A stretch of 64,000 nt of DNA from Micropterus salmoides (GCF_014851395.1 NW_024040485.1:3053385-3117384); one strand, 5' to 3'; counted from the first letter of the stretch, positions 24,300 through 34,513 are shown. Numbers and translations: made by a program. The notes: generated by a model from the letters alone, not told the origin.

Positions 24300-25850
24300 C
24301 CATTCAGGATGAGATTATTAGGGGGAAACAATCTTCAACAGGTCAACCTTTTAAAAGCTCAACATTATCTTCCACTCTATCTGGGACAATTTAACACTTA
24401 CACTTTCATATTCAGGATTTTTCTTTTACTGATTTACACTGTGGTACTCCTTTTACTAAATGAATGCACGTCACCCTCCATTGTTAGTGTCAGAGTGAGA
24501 TGTTTGTTATCAACATCTCAGCTGCTCTGGAGGGATTCCCAGGGTGAAGACCAGCTAAATACAGCCCCCTCCCCTCCCTCCGGCAGGAAATATGTGGGGA
24601 TTAGGGAGAGGTCAGTTTGTTCTGGAAGATGCTGTGACCTGACTGACCCGACTTCTGCTCAGAGCTGCTGATAAATCTTGCATGTTCTGAGGACATGCCA
24701 CTGCAGAGGACTGAATATAAACTATAATGGACCCTATACGTTTCTCTGTTCCCTAACATCCAGTGCTAAACATGATTTCACATGCTGATGCACTTCAAAA
24801 ATTGATGCCACCACATGTGGACAGTGGAGGTAATTGATTCGAGTTTACATTAAAGGCATACTCTACTAATTTTAGTGAATTACTGTCATTTTGACTTTGT
24901 TGTCCCATTATGTTTCATGTGTTTTTGCTTCTCGCTACTTTTGCCTGAATTTTGGTTAAATTGGGATTTTTATCTTTATCAGTTTATTTAGTGCAAGTTT
25001 GGTGCGTAATGTCTTGTAGTGGTGTGTGTGACGATGTGAGCACCAACAAGAAGCACAGTTTGACAGTGTTTCCCTTCCTCCACTTGTTTTTTTTTTTTCA
25101 TTTGCAGCTGAGTTATCCGGTTGAATGCACTTCCACACCTTTGATAATCATTCTGAATTGAAGAGTCTGTCATTGCCACACAGCGAATAGAACGATTTAC
25201 TGAAGGGAAGATATGGGCTTGGGTTAAAAGAAGAAACTGTTTCAAACATCAGAGTCAAGTTCAAAAGCAGCTTTGAAGCGTTTGGTTCTGGTGATGTGGT
25301 GTGGACGAACCATGACAGACAAACCACAATCATCAACATTACTTAGGATACATTATGTGACGGAGGATGGGTTACATTGCAGTTACTTGAAAGCCCAGCG
25401 CATCTCATACGGAAGCTGAAGGGTAACTTTGGTGTCAAATACCAATGCTTTGTCAGGCTTTCTCAAAGCGTCAGTATGAATACGAATGAGAAAAATAATG
25501 TTTTTTGAACATTAAAGCATGTAAACACTTTCAAGTAGACACCTAAAACCTTCACTGTGGTGATCTGTATTCCACTTTCTACAGACTTCATACAACCTGA
25601 TGATTGAGATAAACTTCTACAGACCTACTGCTACATCAGTGTGGAAAATATCTGTGCCTTTACAAGTAGGCTTTTCATTCTAATATTTTCATTATTTCCA
25701 AGTGTTTGGGGGTTTATAGTAATATCTGGGCTTGGCATGCCCTGCCTGCACTGAAATAGGCTGCTGTGTCATCATTCTTCGGTAAGTGGTTAAGATTAAC
25801 ATTTAGCCTTCAGTAATCACAGGGAGTTGAAGACAGCCTTGCCTGAAAGT
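24300..25850. other. Intergenic stretch, nothing recognised
   Basis: No supportable exon or element. The 120-codon frame at 24309-24671 lacks motifs and splice context. Confidence 0.35.
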
Positions 25851-25858
25851 AATTATGA

Positions 25859-25860
<2 letters not shown>

Positions 25861-25903
<43 letters not shown>

Positions 25904-25912
25904 CTCTCTCTC
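25861..25912. repeat. (CT)n microsatellite
   Basis: CT dinucleotide tract of about 26 units with one interruption (TCG) near 25898. Confidence 0.95.
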
Positions 25913-26510
25913 CCACCTCCAGTTTTACAGGAGTTTCTTTCTGTTTGGTGTCCTTTAAAGTGTACCAGGAACCACCGAGGGCATTTCCAAATGATAAATG
26001 GTGGTCTGAGTGCTGACTCTAATGAGGCTTGTTCTTGAAGTTTTTGAAGCAGTTGTCAACAAAATGAGGGACGGTTAAATGTCTCTTGAGACCCGGAAGA
26101 AAAAATGTTTTGAATTTTGATTTTCACAAAGAAACATGTTGCATTTGCAAATATTGTCTGCCTCACTCAGTGCTCTATTCCTTAAAAATATGGAAAATGA
26201 GTGGAAGCAAAACCCACCGTCCCCTACAAAGGACATGGACTTAAGAGTGTATTTTAAGAGGCTTACATTTACCATACACCTCTTAAATCTTAGTAATAAA
26301 AGGCTTTCATCCATAAAAAACAAAAGCATTATTAACATTACAAACATGATATTTGTATAAATTAGATCAATTGCCTCTCTTAGGGCCATAAAAGCTGCTT
26401 GCTGTGATTTCCGTCATTTTGAAAAGACAGAACATTTGCTATGTTGGCCACACCCCCATTTGTTTGACATCACTAGAAAGCCCAAGATGTACTCTACACA
26501 GCACATTAGG

Positions 26511-26558
26511 ACTCAAACAGGTTACATGCATGAATTGGTGCATGTAACCTGTTTGGGT
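26511..26558. repeat. Near-perfect 20-bp inverted repeat (hairpin)
   Basis: CAAACAGGTTACATGCA at 26514-26530 is matched exactly by its reverse complement at 26539-26555, with an 8-nt spacer. Three more bases per side pair with one mismatch. No T-run follows, the loop is too short for a typical microRNA precursor, and there is no obvious host element. Confidence 0.85.
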
Positions 26559-26599
26559 CTCAGGAGGATTTCTTGTCTCATCATGCTACGTTTCCAGGC

Positions 26600-28085
26600 C
26601 AACCACGAAAATATATTGCGATGCTGAGATGTTGCATTAGAGAAGCAGTAGTTTGTCATTGTCTGTTTAGTTAGTTAGTTAGTCAGTATTGAATAGGAGA
26701 CTACTGTTGCACCGTTTTTTTCACTGTGATAGATCACAATGATCATGGTGAGCAAAGGGTTTGCAGTGGAAATGGTTTTTGATGTGTATCACTGAAAAAC
26801 TGCTGATAACTTTATTCACTTTACTTAATGTTGTCTTCACTCTCAGCAATCTCCACCGGCATCATAAACTTGTAGGAGAGAACACAAACAACCCGAGCTG
26901 ACCAAACATGGTTCATGCCATATGGTATCGCTGTAGACGTCAAAGACCTGCTGTGTAGTTACCATTTTTGAGGAGGTGAATGTCAGTCACAGTGTAACCA
27001 CCCTGCATAGGCTCCAAAGCTACACACACAACCACGAATCCAGCTAATGTCCAAACAAAAACAAACTGTCAAAACATAAATAAAACTCAACATGTATGCA
27101 ACACATATTGTATACTACAACTTTCCTGTTTGAGGGTGTTGAGATGGTGTGAGGTACAGTATGCTCATTTTATTACATAAGGACATAATATTGTAAGTCA
27201 GTGCCACACAAGCATCGGCATTAAGGTGGTATTTAAATCCATATTTCTAGTTAAATATTCAATCTGCATGATGATGGGCGATGCTTAAATAGAATTATGA
27301 TATTTTCTTCACTGTATGGTCTACTTATTTACACTGTATGATACATCCTGTTGTCCTTGTTCTGGGAATTTTGCTGTCATTTGCAGTTCCAGTGACACAA
27401 CAGATCACATTTACATTACCTGGCTCTCCATCCTCTCCTCCTCCAGATGTTGTATGTCTGTTATGTGCCGTTCTCAGTCCTCCACTCTTTCTCTTCCTCT
27501 CAGCATGATGCCGGTTGGAGGAAGTCTGTTTTGGCTTCACCACTAACACACTTAGCAGGGGAAAAAAGACCGGGCCACGTTATCTCACATCATTGGTAGA
27601 AATCTGAAACAGCCAACAGCAAACAGGAAATGTTTGTCTTCCTCATCCTGTCTTTGGGCGTTTGGAAGTTTGGAGATGCTGGCAAAGAATCAAACAACAA
27701 GAGACAACTGGCTCCTATAATCCTCCAGTACTTCTCGACAATGAGATGATCGGTCCAAGGAAACAGGGGAGTAGTGGTCAAATCTTTTGCCATGCTGCTG
27801 CTTGCACTCCTTTAAAGCATTTCAGGTCTCAGCCTGTTCTGAAAGATTTTTTTTTCAACTGTCAAAATGCGATATTTTGTGCTCATGTCACTTTTTGTGT
27901 CAATATTCATGCCATTCACACACTTTTGATGACCATGTCCGAGGTGACAGATGGACAGTCTGAGTCATGTGCTGGACAGAGAGGACTGGGAGATGAAGAC
28001 GAGGAAGGCCACCAAGGAAAGATGACATTGTGGTCATTGTCAGTTCTGAGGAGTCTTGGTGGAGGTCTAAAAATTGGATGGGTGA
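26600..28085. other. Intergenic stretch, nothing recognised
   Basis: No supportable exon or repeat family, apart from a short TTAG tetranucleotide tract near 26668. Confidence 0.35.
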
Positions 28086-28091
28086 ACATAG

Positions 28092-28262
28092 ACTAACCTA
28101 ACCTAAACCGCCTCTAACCTGCACTAATGTAACCTTTAACTAATTTAACCTGATCTAAGTTTCCTTAACTAAACCAAACTAAATAACTTTAACCTGCCCT
28201 ATGACGTAAACTTTGAGTTATCTTACCTATTAACCTAACTTTCATAAACTAAACTAAACTAA
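28092..28262. repeat. Degenerate CTAAC-rich low-complexity tract
   Basis: Repeated words 'taacct', 'ctaaac' and 'actaa' (for example 'ctaacctaacctaaacc') over about 170 bp, without a fixed period. Confidence 0.7.
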
Positions 28263-28375
28263 TTTAGTATGAATGTTCATTCTTGACCATGAAAACAAAT
28301 TGTTATCTTAACTCAAGTTTACTTGACTATCTTTTACTCACCAACTATCTTTAACCAGTAGCTTTTTCAATAACA

Positions 28376-28430
28376 TCTCATGATCTTCATCAGATCAGTA
28401 GATGGAGTTTGCTCAGTTGTGACTCTGAAT
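28376..28430 (+). repeat. Copy of the 'gatggagtttgctcagttgt' dispersed repeat
   Basis: The words 'catgatcttcatcagatcag' and 'gatggagtttgctcagttgt' form the core of a dispersed family also seen at 31440-31905 and 45720-45770. Confidence 0.5.
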
Positions 28431-28439
28431 TATTAATTT

Positions 28440-29590
28440 TGTTTGTAATAAACTAAGATAAAAGTAAAACATAGTAAATCATGTAAAATAATCAACACAA
28501 AATATCAAATGATTTACTGTATGTATGAATTCAAACGAAATTTCATAATCGCACTGAACACTGATCAGCAAACAGAACATCAGTTCATTTAGTAGTGAGC
28601 TGAAGTAAAGAAGTTGGTTAAACTTGAGACCTATTGCACACTTTTGCTCATCATCAAATGTATTCTATTCAGCTTTTTGAAGTATTTTATGTTCATTGCA
28701 TCCATTGGATCCCATCAAACTATTGAAACTTTGAGAAATACAGCAGATCTACATTTCTACATTTCTGTGTTGATGTTACATTGATGTAAAAAGTCAATGG
28801 AAATCTGGAAAGTGGGGAAATAAAATAATTTTGATTTCTAAAACCAGCATCTGTGATGTAAAGCATGGGTGATTTGTAGTACACAGGCTAAAACATGCAG
28901 AGGTTACCTAACAACTAAGTGTTTCTACAGCTCCTCATCACTCAAGAGATGGATCAGTCTTTCACTCAAACTCAACACCTACATGTCAGCTCTCAAAAAT
29001 CCTTGACACAAAAGGTCAGGACCAGAGGTGGAGCTGTGTTCATGTTATTGTGTGTCAGTAAAGGTGAGCTTCCCCGCACTAAATCCAGTTTGAACCTGAC
29101 TGAGGAATCCGCAGAGGCTTAAAGACCATCGCTACTGGGAATGAGTGTTACTTAACCTCTGTCAGCGGGGGGGGAATTAGAGGTCAAGGGTGACACTGTC
29201 CAGGCAGGTGACCTGTGGAGAGCCATAACGGGTGGAGAACCCCTCAAAGAGGACAGCTGTGAAGATGTATCAACAAGAGGTGAGGTGAGAAAAAAACGCC
29301 CAGCACCTAAAACCTCACTTGGAGGTCCACCATCACTGTTGTGTATTCATTTAGAGAAAATTAACCAAAGCAATGAACAGGTATTATTAATTATTTCAGA
29401 TTGACATCCCTCCTACATTGGATTTGCTTTAGTCTGAAATAGACTGGAATTGCAATATTTACCACCATTGATTTGATGAAATTGGGTTCATTTTGGTTAT
29501 TTAGGTAACTGAGAGATTTTTAGATGTCAAGATTACATTTAACAGTTGTTTCAATGACTGTATTAAATGTAGACATTATATAGTGCATAC
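28440..29590. other. Intergenic stretch, nothing recognised
   Basis: AT-rich non-coding DNA with short chance frames only. Confidence 0.35.
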
Positions 29591-29596
29591 TGTCTG

Positions 29597-29755
29597 TACA
29601 GGTGCATTTCAGAAAATGAGAACATCGTGAAAAAGTCCCCCCCGTAATTTAATTTAAAAATTAAACTAACTGGTTTGCTGACCATGGTATTCCTGTGCTT
29701 GGTTGGCCAGCCAACTCTCCTGACCTGAGCCCCATACAGAATCTGTGGGGACACC
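29597..29755 (+). mobile_element. Internally deleted Tc1-like transposon remnant
   Basis: It starts TACAGGTGCATTTCAGAAAA followed by 'tgagaacatcgtgaaaaag', the terminal repeat of a fish Tc1/mariner element that starts TACAGGTGCATCTCAATAAA. After about 70 bp it jumps into transposase sequence: 29671-29751 reads WFADHGIPVLGWPANSPDLS then PIQNLWG, the region around the second catalytic aspartate of Tc1 transposases (family pattern DWPAQSPDLNPIENLW). Sequence after 29755 no longer matches, and the distal terminal repeat is missing. Non-functional. Confidence 0.85.
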
Positions 29756-29966
29756 AGACCAACAATACAGACATGCAGACAATCAATTCGCTAAGCATAG
29801 GAGAACCAGAACTTTACATCACTGTCCTTATCTCAGTTACTCAACATCTAAAACACTGCATTATGGAAAGTGTTGATTTTTTAAAGAACAACAAGAACAA
29901 ACAACAAATCATAGATGAAGTTCAGGTTGCCAGAAAGTCTTTGTCCTGCAATGTTCTAAATTCAGC

Positions 29967-30036
29967 ATGCTCGGTTTCCAGATAAACCTTGTAATGTTAG
30001 CTGGAACTGCAGTAATGTTAGCTGGAACTGCAATAA
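29967..30036. repeat. Short tandem duplication (about 21 bp x 2)
   Basis: 'tgttagctggaactgca' with two variable bases plus 'taa' occurs twice in a row at about 29994-30035. Confidence 0.7.
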
Positions 30037-30039
30037 CTC

Positions 30040-31420
30040 TCAGCTCACATCAGTGTGCAAGTCAGCTCCCTCAAGACCTCCAATTCTGGCAACCATTTAT
30101 GGGTTCTGGTGCCAGAACACACCCAAGTCTATCAACCCTCAGCTGCAAATAGCCTGATATGTTGAGCTGCCTTGATGGACGTTCTGTTAGAACGCATGTA
30201 GGGTTTGCTGATTGTTTGTATTGTTCTGCTCAGCTTTCTGAGGATATGATGTCAAACATACATCTCCTCCTTCTTATACACCCCGACATTTGTTCCCTAG
30301 TGGCTAGCTCAGAATGTATTACCGTTCTTCAATGAGCTGCTGATAGTCACAGGACAGCAAAGCCACATGCAACGCTGTGGTTTTGATGTTGCACAGTATA
30401 AGCCGAGAGCTTTTCAGTACAAGGGTTTCCCAGTGAAAACATGACTGTTAATTGAAGCACCTGAGAAGCCTCCTGCATTTTGTGAGCTTATAAAGAAAAC
30501 TGTTTAGTAGCCTATAATACCAATAACTCCACACCTTCCTCTCTTATCTTTCTGCCTTGCTTTTTTTAAATGCAATTGTAAGTAAGATTTGGACTGCTTG
30601 TCTCAATCGAGGGCTGTGAGCCAGGGGGCAGCACTCAGGGTTTGCTGCTCTCCTGCCAAACAGCAGCAGGGGGCTCTAATTACCAAATGAGAGGACTGAC
30701 GTCTGGCGGAGCCCTGGGGCCATAACCAGCAGGGTCAGGGGTCATTCTGTGTGAGGAGGCAAGGGGAAAACCAGACACACTCACATACTCCTATGTTTGG
30801 AGTGTTGTTAACCTACAGCTGGAATGTTCATGCTTAATCATATAGCTCATTATCAGATTATACAGACTGCAGCTCCAGGCCAAGTCACAGGCTTCAAAAT
30901 TTTAAATATGTGAAAGGTTTGTCACCTGATCTTAAAACCACAAAAACTGAAATGCTTTCCAAAACTGGCCGGGCTGTAGAAAAGACAGAATTTATATTTT
31001 AAGCCAAAAACAAAGAATAAACTAACTCCCCAGCAGCAATGTAACACATGTTTAGTGGAGTTGATGGATGGAAAAACTAAAAGTTTACACTCTATTGTGT
31101 AAATGTTTCTGTTTGACATAAACCTCCCTCAATATCTTTTGGGCTACCAGTGAACTCAGTGAACCAGAATCTACTGGACAATTACTGTGTGATGTTAATA
31201 TTTAATTCAGCATCACATGAGAGAATTGATCCATCTGAAGAACTTGGAAAGCCAACAAATCCCAGCAGCTTGCCAGAAGAACCGCAGTACTTTATTTTCT
31301 TATTTGATCAAGAATTTATGTCATCAGGATAAAAGTCATGATCAAATTAGTCAGGATTGTTTTTCAGAGATACTGTATGTAGCTTTTTAATGAAAACAGT
31401 CACACAGTCAATTTGCCTTT
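30040..31420. other. Intergenic stretch, nothing recognised
   Basis: No exon or repeat family was recognised. A moderately GC-rich part (about 30600-30760, 'gaggactgacgtctggcgga') may be a non-coding conserved segment; it was not tested. Confidence 0.3.
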
Positions 31421-31423
31421 ATT

Positions 31424-31905
31424 TTGTGCATAATTATGGAGAAACAATCCCAACTCAAGGTCCACATGCCCGCTTTTCTCTGAGCTTTCAACGACATCAC
31501 ATTCATAAGTATATGGAGTTTGCTCAGTTGTCACAGACATGGTTGTGCTGAGGGCTGAGCTTAGTAGCTATCATAATTTCATCATAGCAATATTACAGTA
31601 TGAAGACCATGTGGTATTGTTGGAAGCTCCAAAAAAAAAAAGGTTTTTCAAGGTCAAGAAAGTAACTGTTTATTTTGTTGATGAAACAATCTCACCAAAA
31701 GGTGCATTTTATAGATGTTCATCTCTATCATATCACTTCTAGATCTATATAGCAGATGGAGTTTGCACAGCTTTCATGGGATATGTTCATACTTGTTTTT
31801 CTGAGCACTCTAATGACTTCTCGTCCATATTAAAGGCTGAGGTTTAAAGTTCCGTTTTGACCATGGAAACAGCAGCTGAGGAACCAATCTCACCTCAAGG
31901 TCCAT
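31424..31905 (+). repeat. Degenerate repeat cluster, two to three units
   Basis: 'gaaacaatcccaactcaagg' (31441), 'gaaacaatctcaccaaaagg' (31683) and 'gaaccaatctcacctcaagg' (31881) are variants of one word. Each of the first two is followed 72-73 bp later by 'atggagtttgctcagttgt' (31513) or 'atggagtttgcacagcttt' (31756). This is a diverged, loosely tandem cluster with a period of about 200-240 bp, ending exactly where the pogo-like element begins. Confidence 0.65.
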
Positions 31906-32477
31906 TTTAGTAGGGGACAGCGGGGTAAGTTGTCTCGTGTGTAAGTTGTCACACTGCTCCAACACTAGAGGCTCTATGTCAAAAATCAAATCAAGCCATT
32001 TTGTGTGACTTCTTTTTCGATGTTCAACTTCCTGTTTACATACTGTATGGTCACGGTCACTCTAATCTGAGGTGAGCACAATTTTATTTTATTTTTTTTT
32101 CTTCAAAAGTAAAACATTTGAATTTTACATTTTATGTATTCCAACCTTATTAGGTGTGAATGTTCAAAATGATAACTGCACAGAATAGAGGAGACATTAA
32201 CTTGTCTTTTGATACTTCAGCTGAAGTGCTATGTTTAGCTAACCTTGAGATTTAGCCAACATTAGCACACATGTCAGTTTGGGGAAAGTTGTCTCAATAA
32301 CTTTGATAAACACGGAGAACATGTTCAAAAAACTATGTGAAATTGTGTAATTACATCTAGTTCTAGTACCTCTATGACACTAGTTTACAGAAGCAGCCAT
32401 ATGCCTGGACAAGACTGAATTCATGACAGAGTATATATGGTCTTATAGCGTTGGCATGTAGTGTGTTAGTAGATACA

Positions 32478-32494
32478 AACACACACACACACAC
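32478..32494. repeat. Short (CA)n tract inside the pogo-like element
   Basis: About eight CA units. Confidence 0.85.
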
Positions 32495-32640
32495 TACATC
32501 ATACAGTTATTAATTTAGTTAGGCAACAAGGGTAGCAGACAAATAAGCTTGTAATTAATTTGTAATTGCAAAGAGGAATGTGTTTTTGAAGGAAGGAAGA
32601 AAATTATCAACAGAAGACAGAGAATGGCAGTACACCACCT

Positions 32641-32730
32641 GACATAATGTTAAAGGCAGTCAGGCAGGTGAAGTTGAAGAACAAATCAATCAGAAGTACA
32701 GCTAAGGATTTTGACATAATTGTGGAGACA
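32641..32730 (+). pseudogene. Helix-turn-helix remnant of a pogo-like transposase
   Basis: Thirty codons open in this frame: LKAVRQV, then KNKSIRSTAKDFDI. The spacing of the alanine, serine-isoleucine-arginine and alanine-lysine-aspartate-phenylalanine residues follows the DNA-binding domain of pogo/Tigger transposases (pattern AVR-x-G-x-SIR-x-AAKDFGIP). It stops at TGA soon after, at about 32775, without reaching a catalytic domain. Confidence 0.5.
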
Positions 32731-32756
32731 TTTTTGTACAGTATTCCAGAGAGAAG

Positions 32757-32858
32757 ATGTTGTTTAAATGTGTGAAATGCAACAAATGGGCCTGCGATGT
32801 TTGCACCTCAGGCCAGGCAATGTCTGTGTGCCAGAACTGTGACTCTAAACACGTCTGA
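32757..32858 (+). pseudogene. Cysteine-rich C-terminal remnant of a pogo-like transposase
   Basis: A 33-codon frame ending in TGA has the spacing C-x2-C-x4-C-x2-C-x7-C-x2-C, with a tryptophan after the second cysteine (KCNKWACDVC). This resembles the PHD-like or zinc-binding tails found at the carboxyl end of some fish pogo/jerky-type transposases. It is out of frame with the helix-turn-helix remnant 30 bp upstream, so coding capacity is lost. The role is inferred from pattern and location inside the terminal inverted repeats. Confidence 0.5.
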
Positions 32859-33958
32859 TTAGTCAGATACATATGTACGTTGTACAAAAATGTTTTTTGA
32901 AATTTTTGGATTAGTGTTTAAACACCACATCTGTTTAATTAAGAAGTTATACATTTAAGCAAGTTATCTGCAGCATTACATTCAATTACCATAGATCTAT
33001 TTGCACTCCAGAGAACTTTTGATTTTAAGTTCAAAGAAAGACGTTGCGCCACTTAATGTGTGCTCTGCCAACATATTTGTTTTGAATTAAATTATTTATT
33101 TTCCAAATTCTCTAGGCTTGATTGTTGACTGATTTTTATTTTTAGTTCTGGTTACAATTTGAAATTGAAATCAATATTCACAAGTAAGTGTGATAATCCA
33201 GTGTGACAACTTACCTGCCGATGGGGCAAATTGTCACAAGTGCACACTTTCTATTAACAGTATACAACTCCACAATGAGATAAGATATGAAGATATGATG
33301 AATACAAAGCTTCTGCCCAAGACTTCATTCTTTCATTTGGTATGACATTTGTACCATTGTGATGTCCGGTGCTCAGTAAATATTAGACAGTGTGAAAAGT
33401 GTGACAACATACCCCGCTCTCACCTAACTATTTAAAAATTTACATTTGTTTTAATGTCGTAAAATAAAAAGGTCAAGAATCAAGTATCTTCTCTTTTTCT
33501 GGGAAACATTACATGTTCTATACAGTCTCGTCTTGATCAGATTTTCAATCAAATCTTCCACTGTTTTCATCCATCCGTTGTGCTGGAAACATCACCTCCA
33601 GTCAGATTGAGCCAGCTCCGGGCTCCACATACTGACAGCAGGAGGAGTCAGAGAGACAGCAGGGCTGCAGGAGGAGGAGGAGGAGGAGTTGGAAGAGGTT
33701 GCTGGGTGTGGAGGTGGAGCTTCGGGATTATTGTTCACCGGTTTGAGTGACTGACTGAGTGAACGTCTCCAAAGTTTGACCGGCCTCTCGTTTAATTGTC
33801 CTCTGCTGCACGTTTGACTGTTGACCAAACAACCTACCACCGAGTCACACTGTGGGCAAAAGTGACGCACGGAGACGCAAAGAAGAGTCTGGGCTCCAGG
33901 AGAAGTAGACCCGAAAGTTTTTGAAGGACTCCTGGTGTCTCTGCTGGAAGAGTAACCC

Positions 33959-33988
33959 ATGAAACAAAGAGTAAATTTACTACTGTAG
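33959..33988 (+). other. Upstream ORF 1 in the myo10 leader (9 codons)
   Basis: ATG to TAG, nine sense codons, upstream of the myo10 start. It is relevant only if the transcript begins before 33959. Confidence 0.4.
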
Positions 33989-34047
33989 CTCCTCACTGAC
34001 TGACTGACTGACTGTCCTCCATCCTGCAGACGCTCAGGAGGAAGATA

Positions 34048-34056
34048 ATGGACTGA
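34048..34056 (+). other. Upstream ORF 2 in the myo10 leader (two codons)
   Basis: ATGGACTGA, a minimal start-one codon-stop element in the probable leader. Confidence 0.4.
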
Positions 34057-34105
34057 AACTCTCAGATCTGCTTCATTGTCTTGCGTGGAATCACACTAAC
34101 AACAC

Positions 34106-34165
34106 ATGAGTTGGATTGACCGGACGCGCGGTTTCCATACTGTAAATCCTCGGGGATTAAAATAA
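34106..34165 (+). other. Upstream ORF 3 in the myo10 leader (19 codons)
   Basis: Starts ATGAGTTGG and ends TAA at 34163-34165, only 8 nt before the main ATG at 34174. It is in a different frame from the main ORF. Such a close upstream ORF would be expected to lower or regulate initiation at the main start; this is inference from position. Confidence 0.5.
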
Positions 34166-34173
34166 CGAGGGCA

Positions 34174-34194
34174 ATGGATAATTTCTTCACGGAG
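34174..34194 (+). CDS. myo10: Unconventional myosin-X, coding exon 1 (first seven codons)
   Basis: ATG GAT AAT TTC TTC ACG GAG encodes MDNFFTE, which is the amino end of vertebrate myosin-X as I know it, just before the GTRVW motor sequence. The next bases, GTAAGA, form a strong splice donor giving a phase-0 intron at the same place as in human MYO10. The start has a good context (G at -3, G at +4) and an in-frame stop 57 nt upstream. Myosin-X is an actin motor with IQ, PH, MyTH4 and FERM domains that works at filopodia tips; none of those parts lies in the window, because exon 2 was not found. Teleosts can have more than one myo10 paralogue, and I cannot tell which this is. Seven codons are little evidence alone, but sequence, donor phase, start context and upstream stop agree. 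Confidence 0.82.
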
Positions 34195-34200
34195 GTAAGA
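34195..34200 (+). other. myo10: Splice donor of myo10 exon 1
   Basis: GAG|GTAAGA, close to the consensus donor. It follows the seventh codon directly (phase 0). Confidence 0.8.
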
Positions 34201-34513
34201 GGGCACTGCTCAAGCCTTTTACTGCTTTTTTCAGCATGTTTGACACATTGGGCTTTGCATTGTTACATTAGTTAGACTTTTACTTGTTATGATTCCTATA
34301 ATGAACTTTAGGATACATGAAACTATGAAAACATCTTAAAACATGTATTCATGAAGCATCTCAGCAGCAGTCTATGTCTAAAGGAATATTATAAGGGTAC
34401 AAATACCATAAAGTGCAATAAAGTCAGCATGAACTCACTAAGTTACTGTATACCTAGAACTTACTGTAATACTAGTTTGTAGTAGTTCAAATTTGCCCTC
34501 AACTTACAGAATG

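Larger units (their letters stand above)
31908..33424 (+). mobile_element. Internally deleted pogo-like (Tc1/mariner) element
   Basis: The left end GGGGACAGCGGGGTAAGTTG and the right end, read inward on the - strand, GGTGAGAGCGGGGTATGTTG, form a terminal inverted repeat of about 22 bp with three mismatches. TA lies on both sides, as for Tc1/mariner insertions. Inside, 32641-32730 translates to DIMLKAVRQVKLKNKSIRST and AKDFDII, resembling the helix-turn-helix (CENP-B/psq-like) of pogo/Tigger transposases, and 32757-32858 encodes a cysteine-rich tail. The DDE core between the two is absent. Non-functional. Confidence 0.7.
33590..34173 (+). promoter_or_regulatory. myo10: myo10 promoter and 5' UTR
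   Basis: Upstream of the myo10 start the sequence becomes more complex and purine-rich, with a GGA triplet tract at 33670-33688, CpGs ('ggaccggacgcgcgg' region near 34120) and no recognisable transposon. There is no clear TATA box, so the start site cannot be fixed; the interval is my estimate. An ACTG tetranucleotide repeat (five units, 33995-34014) and a possible acceptor 'tcctccatcctgcag' (34015-34029) leave open a further upstream non-coding exon. A TGA at 34117-34119, in frame with the main ATG, shows that the coding frame does not extend upstream. Confidence 0.55.

Noticed and set aside
26511..26558. microRNA precursor
   Set aside because: Stem of about 20 bp with an 8-nt loop is too short for a typical pre-miRNA.
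27662..28096. 144-codon frame on the + strand
   Set aside because: No recognised domain and no exon borders that would fit; it ends at the CTAACC-rich low-complexity tract.
28092..28262. Interstitial telomere repeat
   Set aside because: The words are TAACC/CTAAA variants without a constant TTAGGG period.
33592..33996. 134-codon frame antisense to the myo10 leader
   Set aside because: Serine/proline-rich because it mirrors the GGA tract; no motif and no support for antisense transcription.
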